Below, piece after piece: positions 9,222-19,165 of a DNA stretch of 53,063 nucleotides. The stretch is from NCBI GenBank assembly GCA_946481295.1, contig CAMLLW010000008.1:1-53063 (forward strand), written 5' to 3'. The stretch comes from an uncultured Clostridia bacterium. Lineage in GTDB: Bacteria > Bacillota > Clostridia > Lachnospirales > UBA5962. Made by a program: the position numbers and the translations under genes. A model generated the notes under the pieces. It did not search any database. It worked only from the letters and a program-made list of their open reading frames with translations, and had not been told where the DNA came from. Position 1 is the first letter of the stretch; every line of letters starts with the position of its first letter.

Positions 9222-11423
9222 ATGATTTTAAAATTTAAAAAAATAAATATAATTAATAAAATTTATATTTTATTTGGATTAATATTTTTAATGTTTTTTA
9301 TCTTAATTTTTATATCCACAAATAGTTTAAAAAATAATAATAAAATTTATCAAAATTATGATAGTGAAATAACATTAAATACTTTAAAAACATTAATATC
9401 AAATTTAACTCTTGTAAACTATAATACTTTTAATAGTAATAGCTCTACTGATTTTAGCCTGCTACCAGAATTTTATGAAATAAAAGGTGAAATATATAAT
9501 ATATTAGATAATAAATTAAAAGCTTTAAATCTTGAAAAAACATATTCAACACATGTAGATTTGGAAAATAATTTGAAAAGATATTTATCTTTAATTTCCT
9601 TATTTTATGAAGATATGAAAACTAATAATTTAGAAGACCCAAATAATAAATTAAACCAAATCACAATTGAAAATTTAAATTTAATTAATGAAATAGAAAA
9701 TATGCTTGATGAACAATATATAAATGTTTTAAATTTAGAAGATAGTAATACTAGTAATTTTATTATCTTTTTAAATTTTTCATTAATAATATTATTATTA
9801 ATGTATTTAACAATTATAATAATATCTTTGCATAAAGCACTAAAAAATTTAACTTTTAATTTAAAAGAAATAACTAAGGGTAATCTCGATATAGATGTAA
9901 AACCTATTAAAAAAGATTATTTTGCAAATTTGCAACATTTTATTATTGATATACTTAATATTCTTAATAATTTAAAATTTAATATATATATATTAGATGA
10001 TAATATAAAAAAGGGAAATACAGATTTTAAAATTAATGAGCCATCTTTTAAAGGTGATTTTCAAACTATAGCTACAACAATAAATAATATAACTGATAGT
10101 CTTTTAAATGATATTAATGATATTTTAAAAACATTTAATAACTGTAGCTTAGGTCAATTTAATAATATACTATCTGATGAAACAGCTAAAAAAGAATATA
10201 TTAATAATAATGTTAATTCTATACAATATAAATTTAAAGAAATTAATAATGAAATTAATAATGAACTAAATTCAATTTTTAATGGAAATTTAAATACTAA
10301 TATTAATTCACAAAAATATGATGGTGAATGGCAAAGCCTCATTAATAATTTTAATACGTATAAAGATTTTCTTTCTAAATTTACAAATGAAATATGTAAA
10401 TCATTTAATCAATTATCAAATGGTGATTTTTCAACATATATAGAAATTAATTGTAAAGGTAATTTTAGTAAAATTAAAGAAAATGCTAATTACTCAATAA
10501 ATACAATGAATGATTTTATAATAGAAATATCTGATAATTTACAACAAATTTCAGAAAAAAATTTAAATATTTCAATGGAAAAAGAATATGGTGGCAAATT
10601 TAATAATATTAAAAATATAATAAACAAAATTGTATATAATTTAACTTATACACTAGACGAAATGAGTTTTTCTAGTAGAGAAGTTGCTTACAATTCATCT
10701 CAAATAGCTAAAGGTAATAAAGAAATTTCTAAAGGTACAATAGAACAAACAAATGTATTAGATGAACTTACATACTCTTTACAAAGTATTTTTGAAGAAA
10801 TAAAAATAAATAAACAAAATACATCTTATACTAATGAACTTGTTTTAAAAACAAGAAAAAGTGCAGATGATAGTAATAAAAAAATGAAAGAACTTTTAGT
10901 ATCTATGGATGAAATAAATAAATCTTCTAATAGTATCTTTAAAATAATAAAAGTTATAAATAGTATTGCAATTCAAACTAACTTACTTGCAATTAACGCA
11001 GCTATAGAAGCTGCTCGTGCAGGTGAAAGTGGCAAAGGATTTGCAATAGTTGCTGAAGAAGTAAGATCTCTAGCTATGCGTAGTAAAAATGCAGCTACTC
11101 AAACAAATCAATTAATCTTAACCTCTATAGAAAAAGCTTCTGCAGGTAGTAAAGTTGCTACATCAACAGCAGAATATTTAAATGATATGATAAAAGAAAT
11201 GAATGAAATATCTAATTTAATTGAATCTGTTTCTAATTCTTCAAACAAACAGTACAGCTATTTAGAAGATATATCATCAGAAATATCTAAAATTGCTTCT
11301 ATTAAAGAAAATAATATAGTTATTTCAAATAAAGCATTTAAGTTTTCAAAAATATCATTTGCTCAAACAAGAAGACTCAGAAAACTTATTAAATCTTTTA
11401 AAATAAAAAAGTCACCTAAATAG
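9222..11423 (+). CDS. Methyl-accepting chemotaxis protein with HAMP repeats
   Basis: Transmembrane chemoreceptor that would control CheA activity. Order of parts in 733 residues: TM1 about 13-33, an Asn/Leu-rich helical sensor region about 34-178, TM2 about 179-203, HAMP about 204-255, then several HAMP-like repeats (each with a G-x-F or G-N-L turn, near 265, 310, 355, 400 and 445). The signalling domain follows, with its conserved tip [20 protein letters not shown] near 583-602 and [14 protein letters not shown] near 605-618. RBS GAGGTGG lies 7 bases before the ATG. The ligand is unknown. The C-terminal arm is short, ends in a basic tail, and its last codons lie inside the terminator. No other chemotaxis gene is in the window. 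Confidence 0.93.
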   Translation: MILKFKKINIINKIYILFGLIFLMFFILIFISTNSLKNNNKIYQNYDSEITLNTLKTLISNLTLVNYNTFNSNSSTDFSLLPEFYEIKGEIYNILDNKLKALNLEKTYSTHVDLENNLKRYLSLISLFYEDMKTNNLEDPNNKLNQITIENLNLINEIENMLDEQYINVLNLEDSNTSNFIIFLNFSLIILLLMYLTIIIISLHKALKNLTFNLKEITKGNLDIDVKPIKKDYFANLQHFIIDILNILNNLKFNIYILDDNIKKGNTDFKINEPSFKGDFQTIATTINNITDSLLNDINDILKTFNNCSLGQFNNILSDETAKKEYINNNVNSIQYKFKEINNEINNELNSIFNGNLNTNINSQKYDGEWQSLINNFNTYKDFLSKFTNEICKSFNQLSNGDFSTYIEINCKGNFSKIKENANYSINTMNDFIIEISDNLQQISEKNLNISMEKEYGGKFNNIKNIINKIVYNLTYTLDEMSFSSREVAYNSSQIAKGNKEISKGTIEQTNVLDELTYSLQSIFEEIKINKQNTSYTNELVLKTRKSADDSNKKMKELLVSMDEINKSSNSIFKIIKVINSIAIQTNLLAINAAIEAARAGESGKGFAIVAEEVRSLAMRSKNAATQTNQLILTSIEKASAGSKVATSTAEYLNDMIKEMNEISNLIESVSNSSNKQYSYLEDISSEISKIASIKENNIVISNKAFKFSKISFAQTRRLRKLIKSFKIKKSPK

Positions 11424-11434
11424 GAGACTTTTTT
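11405..11434. terminator. Bidirectional terminator shared by convergent genes
   Basis: A6GTC (11405-11413) pairs with GACT6 (11426-11434), and the inner CCTA/TAGG also pairs. The hairpin contains the chemoreceptor stop codon and touches the stop of the protease gene on the other strand, with T-runs on both sides. A compact shared terminator. Confidence 0.8.
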
Positions 11435-13817
11435 ATTTTAATTCTGCATTTTTTCTATAATTTTTTAATGTTTGTAGTACTTTATATTTTATACAATCTT
11501 TTTTCAATTTATGATTTTTATCGAATGATTCAAATGGTAAGCCAGTTAAAATTTCTATTCCTTCATGTACAGATGAAATTACATAAATACAGAATTTTTT
11601 ATTTTTTATATCTTCAATTATATCATCTTTTAATACTAATTCTTTAATATTTTGTTTAGGTATAATTACTCCTTGATTTCCTGTTAATCCTCTTTCTTTA
11701 CATAAATTATAAAAACCTTCTATTTTGTAAGTTACTCCACCTATTGGCTGAATTTCGCCATACTGATTTATACTGCCTGTAACTGCAATTTCTTGATTAA
11801 TAGGAACATTAGCTAATCTAGATAATATTGCATATAATTCACCACTAGATGCACTATCACCATCTACGCCAGTATAACTTTGTTCAAAACATATTTTACA
11901 AGATAATGATAAATTAAATGTTTGAGCAAATACATTTCCTAAATAACCTGATAAAATTTGAACACCTTTTTCATGAATATTTCCACTTATATTAGATTCT
12001 TTTTCTATATTAATAACTCCTGCATTTCCTATATATGTTGTTGCTGTAATTTTAGATGGTTTTGCAAAAATATAATCTTGTAAATCTATAACTGCTAATA
12101 CATTAATTTGTCCTATACTTTTACCACTTGTATTTATTAATATGGAGTTATCTAAAAGCATTTTATTTATTTTATCTTCATATAAATTTACTCGCTGATT
12201 TCTGAATTTTATAGTTCTATCTATTATACTTTCATCAATATAATCTAAATTTTCTAATTCTGCTAATTTATTAGATTCTAATAATAATTCTTTTATTATA
12301 CCAAATTCTGCAGTTATTTTATTTTGATCTTCAGCCATCCTAGACATCTCATGTATAATTTTTAAAATAGCTTTTACATCTAAGTTTTTTAAGTTATTTT
12401 CATCTATTATAAATTTAATATATCTAGATATTAGATTTATAATATTTAAATTTAAATCTATCTCATAATCAAAATCTACTCTAAATTTAAATATTTTTTT
12501 AAATTCTAAATCATAATTATTTAGAATATAATACATATACTCAGTACCCAATAAAATTACTTTTACATTTATATCTATAATATCAGGTTCTATAATATTC
12601 ATGGATATTCCTGTAGAATATTCACGTAAAGGCTCTATTTCTAATTTATTTGTTATTAAGGCTTTTTTTAAACATTCCCAAGAATATTTATTATTTAATA
12701 TATCTTGAGCTTGTAAAATTAAGTATCCTCCATTTGCCTTGTGTAGTAAACCTGCTTTTATTTTTAAAAAATCTGTTATATAATCACCATGTTCACTTTC
12801 ATATTCTATATCACCAATTAAAGCCGAATATGTTGGATTATGAGTTACTATAACAGGAGCTCCTTTTTGATTAGAATTATCTACTAAAACATTTACTTTA
12901 TATTTATCAAAAAAATCTTTATTTTTTTTATCATAATTAGATAATAAATATTGAATATTTTCTTCTTCTTCATTTTCAGATGTAAATTTATCTAAATTTT
13001 CTAAAATATCTTCTTTTAAGTCCATTAAATAGCTTAATACTTCTTCATATTTGTCATATTTTTCTAATAATTTATCTAAATAATAGCCGATAATAAATAA
13101 GCTTTCAGAATACTCAAGTTCTGTTAATTTAATATACATTTCATTTTCTAATTCTTTTATATCTGCCATTATATTAAAAGCATTTTTCTGAACAATTTCT
13201 GTTTTTTTAGAAATTAAATATTTTTCTTCTTCTGTTAAATTATCATACTGTTCATCTGTTAGCATTTCCCCATCTACAATAGGCATAAAATACATACCTG
13301 TAGATGTTGTTTTAAGTCCAAAATTTTGTTTTTCTGCCTTTTCAGACATAATATCTATAATATCTTCTCTTTTTTTATCAAATTCTTTTATAGTATCATT
13401 TTTTTTATTTTCAAACTCTTTATTAGCTAATCCTCTAGGAATTTCATTAATTAGTATATTTAATAGATCATCTATATCATTTGCAAATTTATTTCCAAAA
13501 CCTGCAGGTAATTTTATAGCTTTTGGATATTTAGGAAATTTAAAATTATAAATATAACAAATATCCGGAGGTATTTCTTCTTTTTCTGCTTGTTCTATAG
13601 TGAATTTTTGTGCAAAAGTAAATTTTCCTGTACTTGGATAGCCTGAAACATATAGATTATATTCGTTAGATTTTATACTAATTCCAAATTTAAATGCCTT
13701 TTCTGCTTTTTCTTGACCTATAATATCATTATAAGGCACAAGTTCTTCTGTCGATTTAAAATTTAGACTATCTAAATTATAGTTTTTCCTAAGTTCAGTA
13801 TATTTAAGTTTTCGCAC
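11433..13817 (-). CDS. Lon-family ATP-dependent protease (LonC/LonH-like, AAA_32 type)
   Basis: Predicted cytoplasmic protease with an atypical AAA region and a C-terminal Lon (S16) domain. The early P-loop is GYPSTGKFTF, and the phrase YNDIIGQEKAEKAFKFGI is typical of this branch. The C-terminal catalytic dyad is visible: Ser in GDSASSGELYAIL and Lys in IGGVTYKIEG. A coiled-coil insertion lies in the middle. I start it at GTG 13817 because AGGGGTGAT lies just upstream. The longer frame to 13856 would overlap rimI and has no ribosome site. The protein is then 794 aa. It follows tsaE-tsaB-rimI in the same orientation, 20 bases after rimI, so it is likely the last gene of that operon. Confidence 0.9.
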   Translation of the reverse strand: MRKLKYTELRKNYNLDSLNFKSTEELVPYNDIIGQEKAEKAFKFGISIKSNEYNLYVSGYPSTGKFTFAQKFTIEQAEKEEIPPDICYIYNFKFPKYPKAIKLPAGFGNKFANDIDDLLNILINEIPRGLANKEFENKKNDTIKEFDKKREDIIDIMSEKAEKQNFGLKTTSTGMYFMPIVDGEMLTDEQYDNLTEEEKYLISKKTEIVQKNAFNIMADIKELENEMYIKLTELEYSESLFIIGYYLDKLLEKYDKYEEVLSYLMDLKEDILENLDKFTSENEEEENIQYLLSNYDKKNKDFFDKYKVNVLVDNSNQKGAPVIVTHNPTYSALIGDIEYESEHGDYITDFLKIKAGLLHKANGGYLILQAQDILNNKYSWECLKKALITNKLEIEPLREYSTGISMNIIEPDIIDINVKVILLGTEYMYYILNNYDLEFKKIFKFRVDFDYEIDLNLNIINLISRYIKFIIDENNLKNLDVKAILKIIHEMSRMAEDQNKITAEFGIIKELLLESNKLAELENLDYIDESIIDRTIKFRNQRVNLYEDKINKMLLDNSILINTSGKSIGQINVLAVIDLQDYIFAKPSKITATTYIGNAGVINIEKESNISGNIHEKGVQILSGYLGNVFAQTFNLSLSCKICFEQSYTGVDGDSASSGELYAILSRLANVPINQEIAVTGSINQYGEIQPIGGVTYKIEGFYNLCKERGLTGNQGVIIPKQNIKELVLKDDIIEDIKNKKFCIYVISSVHEGIEILTGLPFESFDKNHKLKKDCIKYKVLQTLKNYRKNAELK

Positions 13818-13837
13818 TATATAATCACCCCTATAAA

Positions 13838-14281
13838 TTAGTCGAAATACTTCCACATTATTAAAGCATCTTCTTTAGTATCACTATAATAATTTTTTCT
13901 CATACCTTCTACCTTATAACCATGTTTTAAATATAGCTTTTGGGCATTTAAATTATTAACGCGAACTTCTAATGTAAGCCCGATCATTTCTTTTTCTTTG
14001 GCTATTTCATCAAATTTATACAAAAATTTTGTTCCTATACCTTTATTTCTATATTCCTCTAATACAGCTATATTTGTTATATGCCCTTCTGTTATAACAT
14101 GCCACATTCCTGCATAACCTACTACTTTACCGTCATATAAAGCAACTATATATATGCTCATCTTATTTTCTAAGATATCTTTTTCTAAATCTTTATTACT
14201 CCAAGGAATTTTAAAACATTCTTGTTCTATATGAAAAATATCTGGTAAATGTTCTTTATTTGCATATTTTATTTCTATCAT
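13838..14281 (-). CDS. rimI: Ribosomal protein S18-alanine N-acetyltransferase RimI
   Basis: GNAT-fold enzyme that acetylates the N-terminal alanine of ribosomal protein bS18. The acetyl-CoA loop is seen in IAVLEEYRNKGIGTKFLYKF (about residues 72-91), and LEVRVNNLNAQKLYLKHGYK is a typical RimI C-terminal motif. 147 residues, normal length. The start overlaps the end of tsaB by 26 bases, so translation is coupled. tsaE-tsaB-rimI is a conserved Firmicutes cluster, which supports this name over a generic acetyltransferase. Confidence 0.92.
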   Translation of the reverse strand: MIEIKYANKEHLPDIFHIEQECFKIPWSNKDLEKDILENKMSIYIVALYDGKVVGYAGMWHVITEGHITNIAVLEEYRNKGIGTKFLYKFDEIAKEKEMIGLTLEVRVNNLNAQKLYLKHGYKVEGMRKNYYSDTKEDALIMWKYFD

Positions 14282-14969
14282 TAGACTTTTCTTCCAACTC
14301 TCTTTCTGCCTGAGGTTTTCTTAAATACATAATATCAAATTTCTTATAATCTGTATAAATTCCTTCTTTTAATAAATCCATAGCTTTAAAACAGACATTA
14401 TATCCTCTACTATAATTTTGTATAGAAGTCCCTATTTGATAATTAGTATTACCTAATATTTCTATATTACTGAAAACACCATCTCCTAGAAATATAGCGT
14501 CTTTAGTTAATTTATCTACTTTTTCTATTAGTTCATTAATATTAATAGCCATATAATCAGAAATTCGTAATTGCTTATTTTCTTTATTCATATATATAGC
14601 ACTATATACTTCATTTCTTCTCGCATCAATTATAGGCACAACTACCTTATTAATATCTAAATTATTATATGCTAAAACATCTAATGTAGGAACAGGTATA
14701 ATAGACTTATTACTAGCATGTGCCAAAGCTTTTATAGTTGATGCCCCTATTCTTAAACCTGTAAAAGAACCTGGTCCTTGTGTACAAGCTAAATAGTCCA
14801 TATCTTTAATAGAAAGTTCTAAATTTTCTAATACATTACTTATCATACTTAAAATAGTTTTAGAATGATTTTTTTTATAATTTATAATAAAATCTGCTAT
14901 TATTTCATCATCTGAAACTATAGAAACATTTGCAGAATTTGTACTTGTATCTATTCCTAAAATTTTCAT
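14256..14969 (-). CDS. tsaB: tRNA t6A biosynthesis protein TsaB
   Basis: Non-catalytic partner of TsaD in the complex that puts threonylcarbamoyl on A37 of ANN-decoding tRNAs. ASKHA fold seen from MKILGIDTSTNSANVSIV at the N-terminus and ACTQGPGSFTGLRIG near residues 62-76. 237 residues, normal. It overlaps tsaE by 4 bases (ATGA) and rimI by 26. tsaD, often in the same cluster, is not in this window. Confidence 0.95.
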   Translation of the reverse strand: MKILGIDTSTNSANVSIVSDDEIIADFIINYKKNHSKTILSMISNVLENLELSIKDMDYLACTQGPGSFTGLRIGASTIKALAHASNKSIIPVPTLDVLAYNNLDINKVVVPIIDARRNEVYSAIYMNKENKQLRISDYMAININELIEKVDKLTKDAIFLGDGVFSNIEILGNTNYQIGTSIQNYSRGYNVCFKAMDLLKEGIYTDYKKFDIMYLRKPQAERELEEKSNDRNKICK

Positions 14970-15385
14970 TTTATCACCTCTATACGACGATAGTCTTCTC
15001 CCTTTTTTAAATCTTTTGTTATTATAATTTTTATTGCTTTATTTGGAATTAATTCTTCTATAAGATTTGACCACTCTACTAAACATATACCATCTCCAAA
15101 AAAATATTCTTCATATCCTATTTCATACATTTCATCTATATCTTCAATCCTATAAACATCAAAATGATATAGTGGTATATTTGATTCATAAATATTCATT
15201 ATAGTAAATGTCGGACTTGTTATATAGTCATTAATACCTAAACCCTTAGCAAAGCCCTGACTAAATGATGTTTTGCCTGCACCTAATTCTCCTTCTAAAC
15301 AAAAAATATCACCTTTAACAGCTTTTTGTGCAATTTTATAAGCAATATTTTTAGTTTCTTCTATAGAATAGCTTTCTAATAACAT
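14966..15385 (-). CDS. tsaE: tRNA t6A biosynthesis ATPase TsaE
   Basis: P-loop ATPase that drives turnover of the TsaB-TsaD complex. Walker A is GELGAGKTS near residues 31-39, followed by YITSPTFTIMNIYE and LYHFDVYRIED, both family hallmarks. The ATG at 15385 (139 aa) is used because AAAGG lies about 10 bases upstream; the longer frame begins at a TTG with no site. First gene of the tsaE-tsaB-rimI-lon operon. Confidence 0.94.
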   Translation of the reverse strand: MLLESYSIEETKNIAYKIAQKAVKGDIFCLEGELGAGKTSFSQGFAKGLGINDYITSPTFTIMNIYESNIPLYHFDVYRIEDIDEMYEIGYEEYFFGDGICLVEWSNLIEELIPNKAIKIIITKDLKKGEDYRRIEVIK

Positions 15386-15664
15386 ATAAATTTTCCTTTC
15401 AAACTTCAAACTTATTAAAAAATTTTATCATATAACAATATTAAAAAAAAGTAAAAGAATAAAAATATCTTTTGCTAATTATCTCGTTTACTATTTATAA
15501 ACTTTTTACAGTACATTCCAATATTATAAAAAAACTTTTTTATATATAAAATTTATTATTATATTTCTTTTTTCTTCACAATTAAATCTTATTTATACGG
15601 TAATAATATTTTATGTATGTCTAATTATATTTTGAAAATTTGATATACTAATTAATAGATTGAA

Positions 15665-15705
15665 AATTTAAGTCATAAAATTTAACAAATTTTATGACTT
15701 AAATT
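15665..15705. repeat. Perfect 19-bp hairpin of unknown role
   Basis: Arms 15665-15683 and 15687-15705 are exact complements with a 3-base AAC loop. No gene runs into it from either side, so a terminator role is not obvious. It could end an unseen short RNA, bind a regulator, or be a small mobile repeat. Confidence 0.8.
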
Positions 15706-15820
15706 AATATTTTTATGTTAATCAACATAATTTTATCAAATTATTTTATTTTTTCTATGATATTTAATAATAGTTTTTAGATTTTCTATCTATATTTTCC
15801 ACAAATTAAAAAATATATAA

Positions 15821-15873
15821 TTTTTATTTAAACATATTATTGACAATAGTACAATAATATGTTTAAATAAAAA
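15821..15873 (+). promoter_or_regulatory. Promoter inside a perfect 22-bp inverted repeat (probable operator of the pot operon)
   Basis: Arms 15821-15842 and 15852-15873 are exact complements around a 9-base centre. TTGACA (15840-15845) lies at the centre, followed by a 17-base spacer and TTAAAT (15863-15868). The repeat thus covers both promoter boxes, as expected of a repressor site. The first gene downstream encodes an XRE-cupin regulator, so autoregulation is the simplest reading (inference). Confidence 0.65.
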
Positions 15874-15936
15874 AACCGATTTGTTTACAATTGCTAAACA
15901 AATTACTTAATTTAGTAAATTCATGAGGTGAATATT

Positions 15937-16476
15937 ATGCAAATAGGAGATAAAATTAAGCAATTACGCATAAAAACTAACCTTACACAAGAAGAGTTAG
16001 CCAATAGATCTGAACTTTCAAAGGGATTTATTTCTCAAGTAGAAAGAGATCTTACATCACCTTCAATAGCAACTTTAGTAGATATTCTAGAATGTCTTGG
16101 AACAAATTTAAATGATTTTTTTAGCGAGCCAACGCAAGATAAAATTGTCTTCCATAAAGAAGACGTATTTGTCCAAGAAAATAACGAATTATGCCACAGT
16201 ATAAATTGGATAATACCAAATGCACAAAAAAATAAAATGGAACCTGTACTTATCCAACTGCAAAAGAACGGTAAATCTAGTATATATAGTGCTCATGAAG
16301 GAGAAGTTTTCGGTTATGTGCTTAAAGGAAATATAAATGTAAATATTGGAGAACAAAAATTTAATGCGGTTGAAGGAGAAAGTTTTTACTATAAAGCAAA
16401 TTCTTCATATTATTTAGACAATAACTCTGATGTAGAAGCTACTGTTTTATGGGTATCTACACCACCAAATTTTTAA
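15937..16476 (+). CDS. XRE-family regulator with cupin domain (PuuR-like)
   Basis: DNA-binding regulator of 179 residues: an N-terminal helix-turn-helix (about 8-62, with TQEELANRSELSKGFISQVE as the HTH core) and a C-terminal cupin barrel (about 105-172) that would bind a small ligand. This architecture is common in regulators of polyamine genes, and the gene directly precedes potABCD in the same orientation. ATG at 15937 with GAGGTGA upstream; the GTG three codons earlier falls inside that site. Probably senses a polyamine and controls its own operon through the palindrome upstream (inference). Confidence 0.9.
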   Translation: MQIGDKIKQLRIKTNLTQEELANRSELSKGFISQVERDLTSPSIATLVDILECLGTNLNDFFSEPTQDKIVFHKEDVFVQENNELCHSINWIIPNAQKNKMEPVLIQLQKNGKSSIYSAHEGEVFGYVLKGNINVNIGEQKFNAVEGESFYYKANSSYYLDNNSDVEATVLWVSTPPNF

Positions 16477-16496
16477 GTTTTTAAGGAGGTATTAAA

Positions 16497-17540
16497 TTGC
16501 AAGAACCTATAATAAACCTTATAAAAATTAATAAAACTTTTAATAATAATCATGTATTAAAAGATATAAATTTGTATATAAAAAAGAATGAATTTTTAAC
16601 GCTTTTAGGCCCCAGTGGTTGTGGTAAAACAACTACATTACGTATTATAGGTGGGTTTGAAGAACCTTCAGATGGGGAACTTATGTTTGAAGGAAAAAAC
16701 ATAGTCTCATTACCTCCTCATAAAAGAAAAGTTAATACTGTTTTTCAAAAATATGCTTTATTTCCTAATATGAATGTTGGTGAAAATATAGCATTTGGAT
16801 TGAAAATTAAAAAAGTTGATTCTAATACAATAAAATCTAAAGTAGAAAAAATGCTAAAATTAGTTAACTTAGAAGGTTATGAAAATAGGCAAATTTCATC
16901 ATTAAGTGGAGGACAACAACAAAGAATTGCTATTGCTCGTGCTCTTATTAATGAACCTGAAGTTTTACTTCTTGATGAACCTTTAGGCGCTTTAGATTTA
17001 AAACTTAGAAAAGATATGCAAATAGAACTTAAAAATATGCAACAACAATTAGGTATCACATTTATATATGTAACACATGACCAAGAAGAAGCTTTAGCAA
17101 TGTCTGATACAATTGTTGTTATGAAGGATGGCAGTATACAACAAATAGGTACCCCAGAAAAAATTTATAATGAACCAAAAAATGCATTTGTAGCAAATTT
17201 TATTGGTGATAGTAATATTTTATCTGGAAAAATGAAAAATGACTATGAGGTTGAATTTTGTAACGTTAATTTTAAATGTGTAGATAAAGCTTTTTCTAAT
17301 AATATAGATGTAGATGTTGTAATAAGACCAGAAGATATTTTAATTGTTAATGAAAATGAAGGCCAAATTATAGGTAGTATAGAAAATATAACTTTTTTAG
17401 GTATACATTATGAAATTATAGTAAATACCAATTCCTTTAGATGGAAAATAAAATCTATTCATATGCCAAAATTAGGATCTACTGTTGGACTACAAATAAA
17501 TCCTGATTCTATCCATATAATGAAAAAGGTATCACTATGA
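16497..17540 (+). CDS. potA: Spermidine/putrescine ABC transporter ATPase PotA
   Basis: ATPase subunit that energises polyamine import through PotB-PotC. Walker [10 protein letters not shown] at 38-46, signature LSGGQQQR, Walker [12 protein letters not shown], switch His in THDQEEAL, then a C-terminal TOBE-type regulatory domain (about 240-345). 347 residues, normal. The start is TTG at 16497, supported by AAGGAGGT 6 bases upstream and no better ATG. Overlaps potB by 4 bases (ATGA). Other substrates are possible for this subfamily, but the PotD-like binding protein downstream supports polyamines. Confidence 0.93.
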   Translation: MQEPIINLIKINKTFNNNHVLKDINLYIKKNEFLTLLGPSGCGKTTTLRIIGGFEEPSDGELMFEGKNIVSLPPHKRKVNTVFQKYALFPNMNVGENIAFGLKIKKVDSNTIKSKVEKMLKLVNLEGYENRQISSLSGGQQQRIAIARALINEPEVLLLDEPLGALDLKLRKDMQIELKNMQQQLGITFIYVTHDQEEALAMSDTIVVMKDGSIQQIGTPEKIYNEPKNAFVANFIGDSNILSGKMKNDYEVEFCNVNFKCVDKAFSNNIDVDVVIRPEDILIVNENEGQIIGSIENITFLGIHYEIIVNTNSFRWKIKSIHMPKLGSTVGLQINPDSIHIMKKVSL

Positions 17541-18349
17541 AAAGTAAATACTTATCATACCCTTATATAATTTGGATGATTATTTTTACAATTATACCTA
17601 TACTAATTATACTATATTACAGTTTGTCTTCTTTTGGTCAAAGTGGACTTACATTACAATATTTTTCAAAAGCTTTTGAACCTACTTACCTTACAGTTAT
17701 TTTTAAATCCTTAAAATTAGCTTTTTACTGTACTGTAATTTGTCTAATTATAGGTTATCCCGTTTCTTATATATTATCAACAAAAGAGTTTTTAAATAAA
17801 GGATTTTTACTATTTTTGTTTATTATGCCTATGTGGATGAATTTCTTATTACGTACTTATTCATGGCTTAATATATTGGGAAGTAATGGAGTTATAAATA
17901 ATATACTTAATTTTTTTCATTTACCAAAACAAATGTTTTTAAATACAGAAGGAGCAATTTTATTAGGATTAGTATATAATTTTTTACCTTTTATGATTTT
18001 GCCTATTTATACGAGTCTTCATAAAATAGATCCTAAATTAATAGAAGCAGGTCAAGATTTAGGTGCAAATTCTAAAAATATTTTTACTAAAATTATTTTT
18101 CCTCTTAGTATTCCTGGAGTTATATCAGGAATTACAATGGTTTTTATGCCAGCTATAACTACATTTGTAGTTTCAAATGTATTAGGTGGCGGAACACATA
18201 TGCTTATTGGTAATTTAATAGAACAACAATTTTTAAGGACAAATAATTTTAATTTTGGATCTGCTCTAGCAATTATTTTAATGATAATTATTGTATTTAT
18301 TTCCATATTGCTTTCTTTATTTGATAAAAATTATGAGGAGAAAAAATAA
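17537..18349 (+). CDS. potB: Spermidine/putrescine ABC transporter permease PotB
   Basis: Integral membrane permease with about six membrane segments in 270 residues. The cytoplasmic EAA loop that contacts PotA is seen as [20 protein letters not shown] near residues 172-191. [20 protein letters not shown] is typical of PotB. Translation is coupled to potA by a 4-base overlap. A GAGGAG at the end of the gene serves potC. Confidence 0.93.
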   Translation: MKSKYLSYPYIIWMIIFTIIPILIILYYSLSSFGQSGLTLQYFSKAFEPTYLTVIFKSLKLAFYCTVICLIIGYPVSYILSTKEFLNKGFLLFLFIMPMWMNFLLRTYSWLNILGSNGVINNILNFFHLPKQMFLNTEGAILLGLVYNFLPFMILPIYTSLHKIDPKLIEAGQDLGANSKNIFTKIIFPLSIPGVISGITMVFMPAITTFVVSNVLGGGTHMLIGNLIEQQFLRTNNFNFGSALAIILMIIIVFISILLSLFDKNYEEKK

Positions 18350-18350
18350 A

Positions 18351-19142
18351 ATGAAATATATAAAAAAAATATATTTAGCACTTATTTTAATATTTTTATA
18401 TGCTCCTATAGCTATTTTAATAATATATTCTTTAAATGAATCTAAATCTAGAGCTCATTTTACTGGTTTTACATTTAAATGGTATATAGAGCTTTTTAAA
18501 GATACTGAGATTTTAAAAGCATTATATATAACTGTAATTATTGCTGTGTTATCATCTTTATTTGCAACTATAATAGGAACATTAGCATCTCTAGGTATAA
18601 ATAATTTATCTGTACGTAAAAAAAATATAGTGCTTACATTAAATAACTTACCAGTTGTTACACCAGATATAGTTACTGGTATATCCTTAATGGTACTATA
18701 TCTTTCTATATTTAAAATTTTTAAAGGTGCTAATCTAGAACTTGGATTTTTTACACTATTGCTTTCTCATATAATTTTTAATATACCTTACGTTATTTTA
18801 TCTATATTACCTAAATTAAAGCAATTAGATGTAAATCTTTTTGAGGCAGCTTTAGATCTTGGTGCAAGCCCGCAATATGCACTATTTAAAATAATAATAC
18901 CTCAAATAAAATCAGGCATTATTTCAGGTTCTATTTTAGCATTTACACTATCAATAGATGATTTTATTATTAGTATGTTTACTACAGGAAGTGGTATTAA
19001 TAATTTATCTACTATAATATATTCCATGACTAGACGTGGTATAAATCCTAAGATAAATGCTCTATCAACTATAATGTTTTTTGTAATAATGATTTTATTA
19101 TTTTTTATTAATAAAATAGACTCTAATAAGTTATCAAATTAA
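18351..19142 (+). CDS. potC: Spermidine/putrescine ABC transporter permease PotC
   Basis: Second permease of the polyamine importer, 263 residues and about six membrane segments. EAA loop EAALDLGASPQYALFKIIIP, and SLNESKSRAHFTGFTFKWY near the N-terminus as in PotC/YdcV. ATG at 18351 follows the potB stop by one base and has GAGGAG upstream. The longer frame that runs back into potB has no site. Confidence 0.93.
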   Translation: MKYIKKIYLALILIFLYAPIAILIIYSLNESKSRAHFTGFTFKWYIELFKDTEILKALYITVIIAVLSSLFATIIGTLASLGINNLSVRKKNIVLTLNNLPVVTPDIVTGISLMVLYLSIFKIFKGANLELGFFTLLLSHIIFNIPYVILSILPKLKQLDVNLFEAALDLGASPQYALFKIIIPQIKSGIISGSILAFTLSIDDFIISMFTTGSGINNLSTIIYSMTRRGINPKINALSTIMFFVIMILLFFINKIDSNKLSN

Positions 19143-19165
19143 AATTATTTAAAAGGAGATATGAG

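Larger units (their letters stand above)
15386..15936. other. 550-bp regulatory region between divergent operons
   Basis: No gene was found. It separates tsaE (minus) from the XRE-cupin/pot operon (plus). It contains a perfect 19-bp hairpin (15665-15705), a 7-bp palindrome near 15713-15730, a promoter buried in a perfect 22-bp inverted repeat (15821-15873), and a 9-bp inverted repeat ATTTGTTTA/TAAACAAAT just before the regulator gene. Confidence 0.7.
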
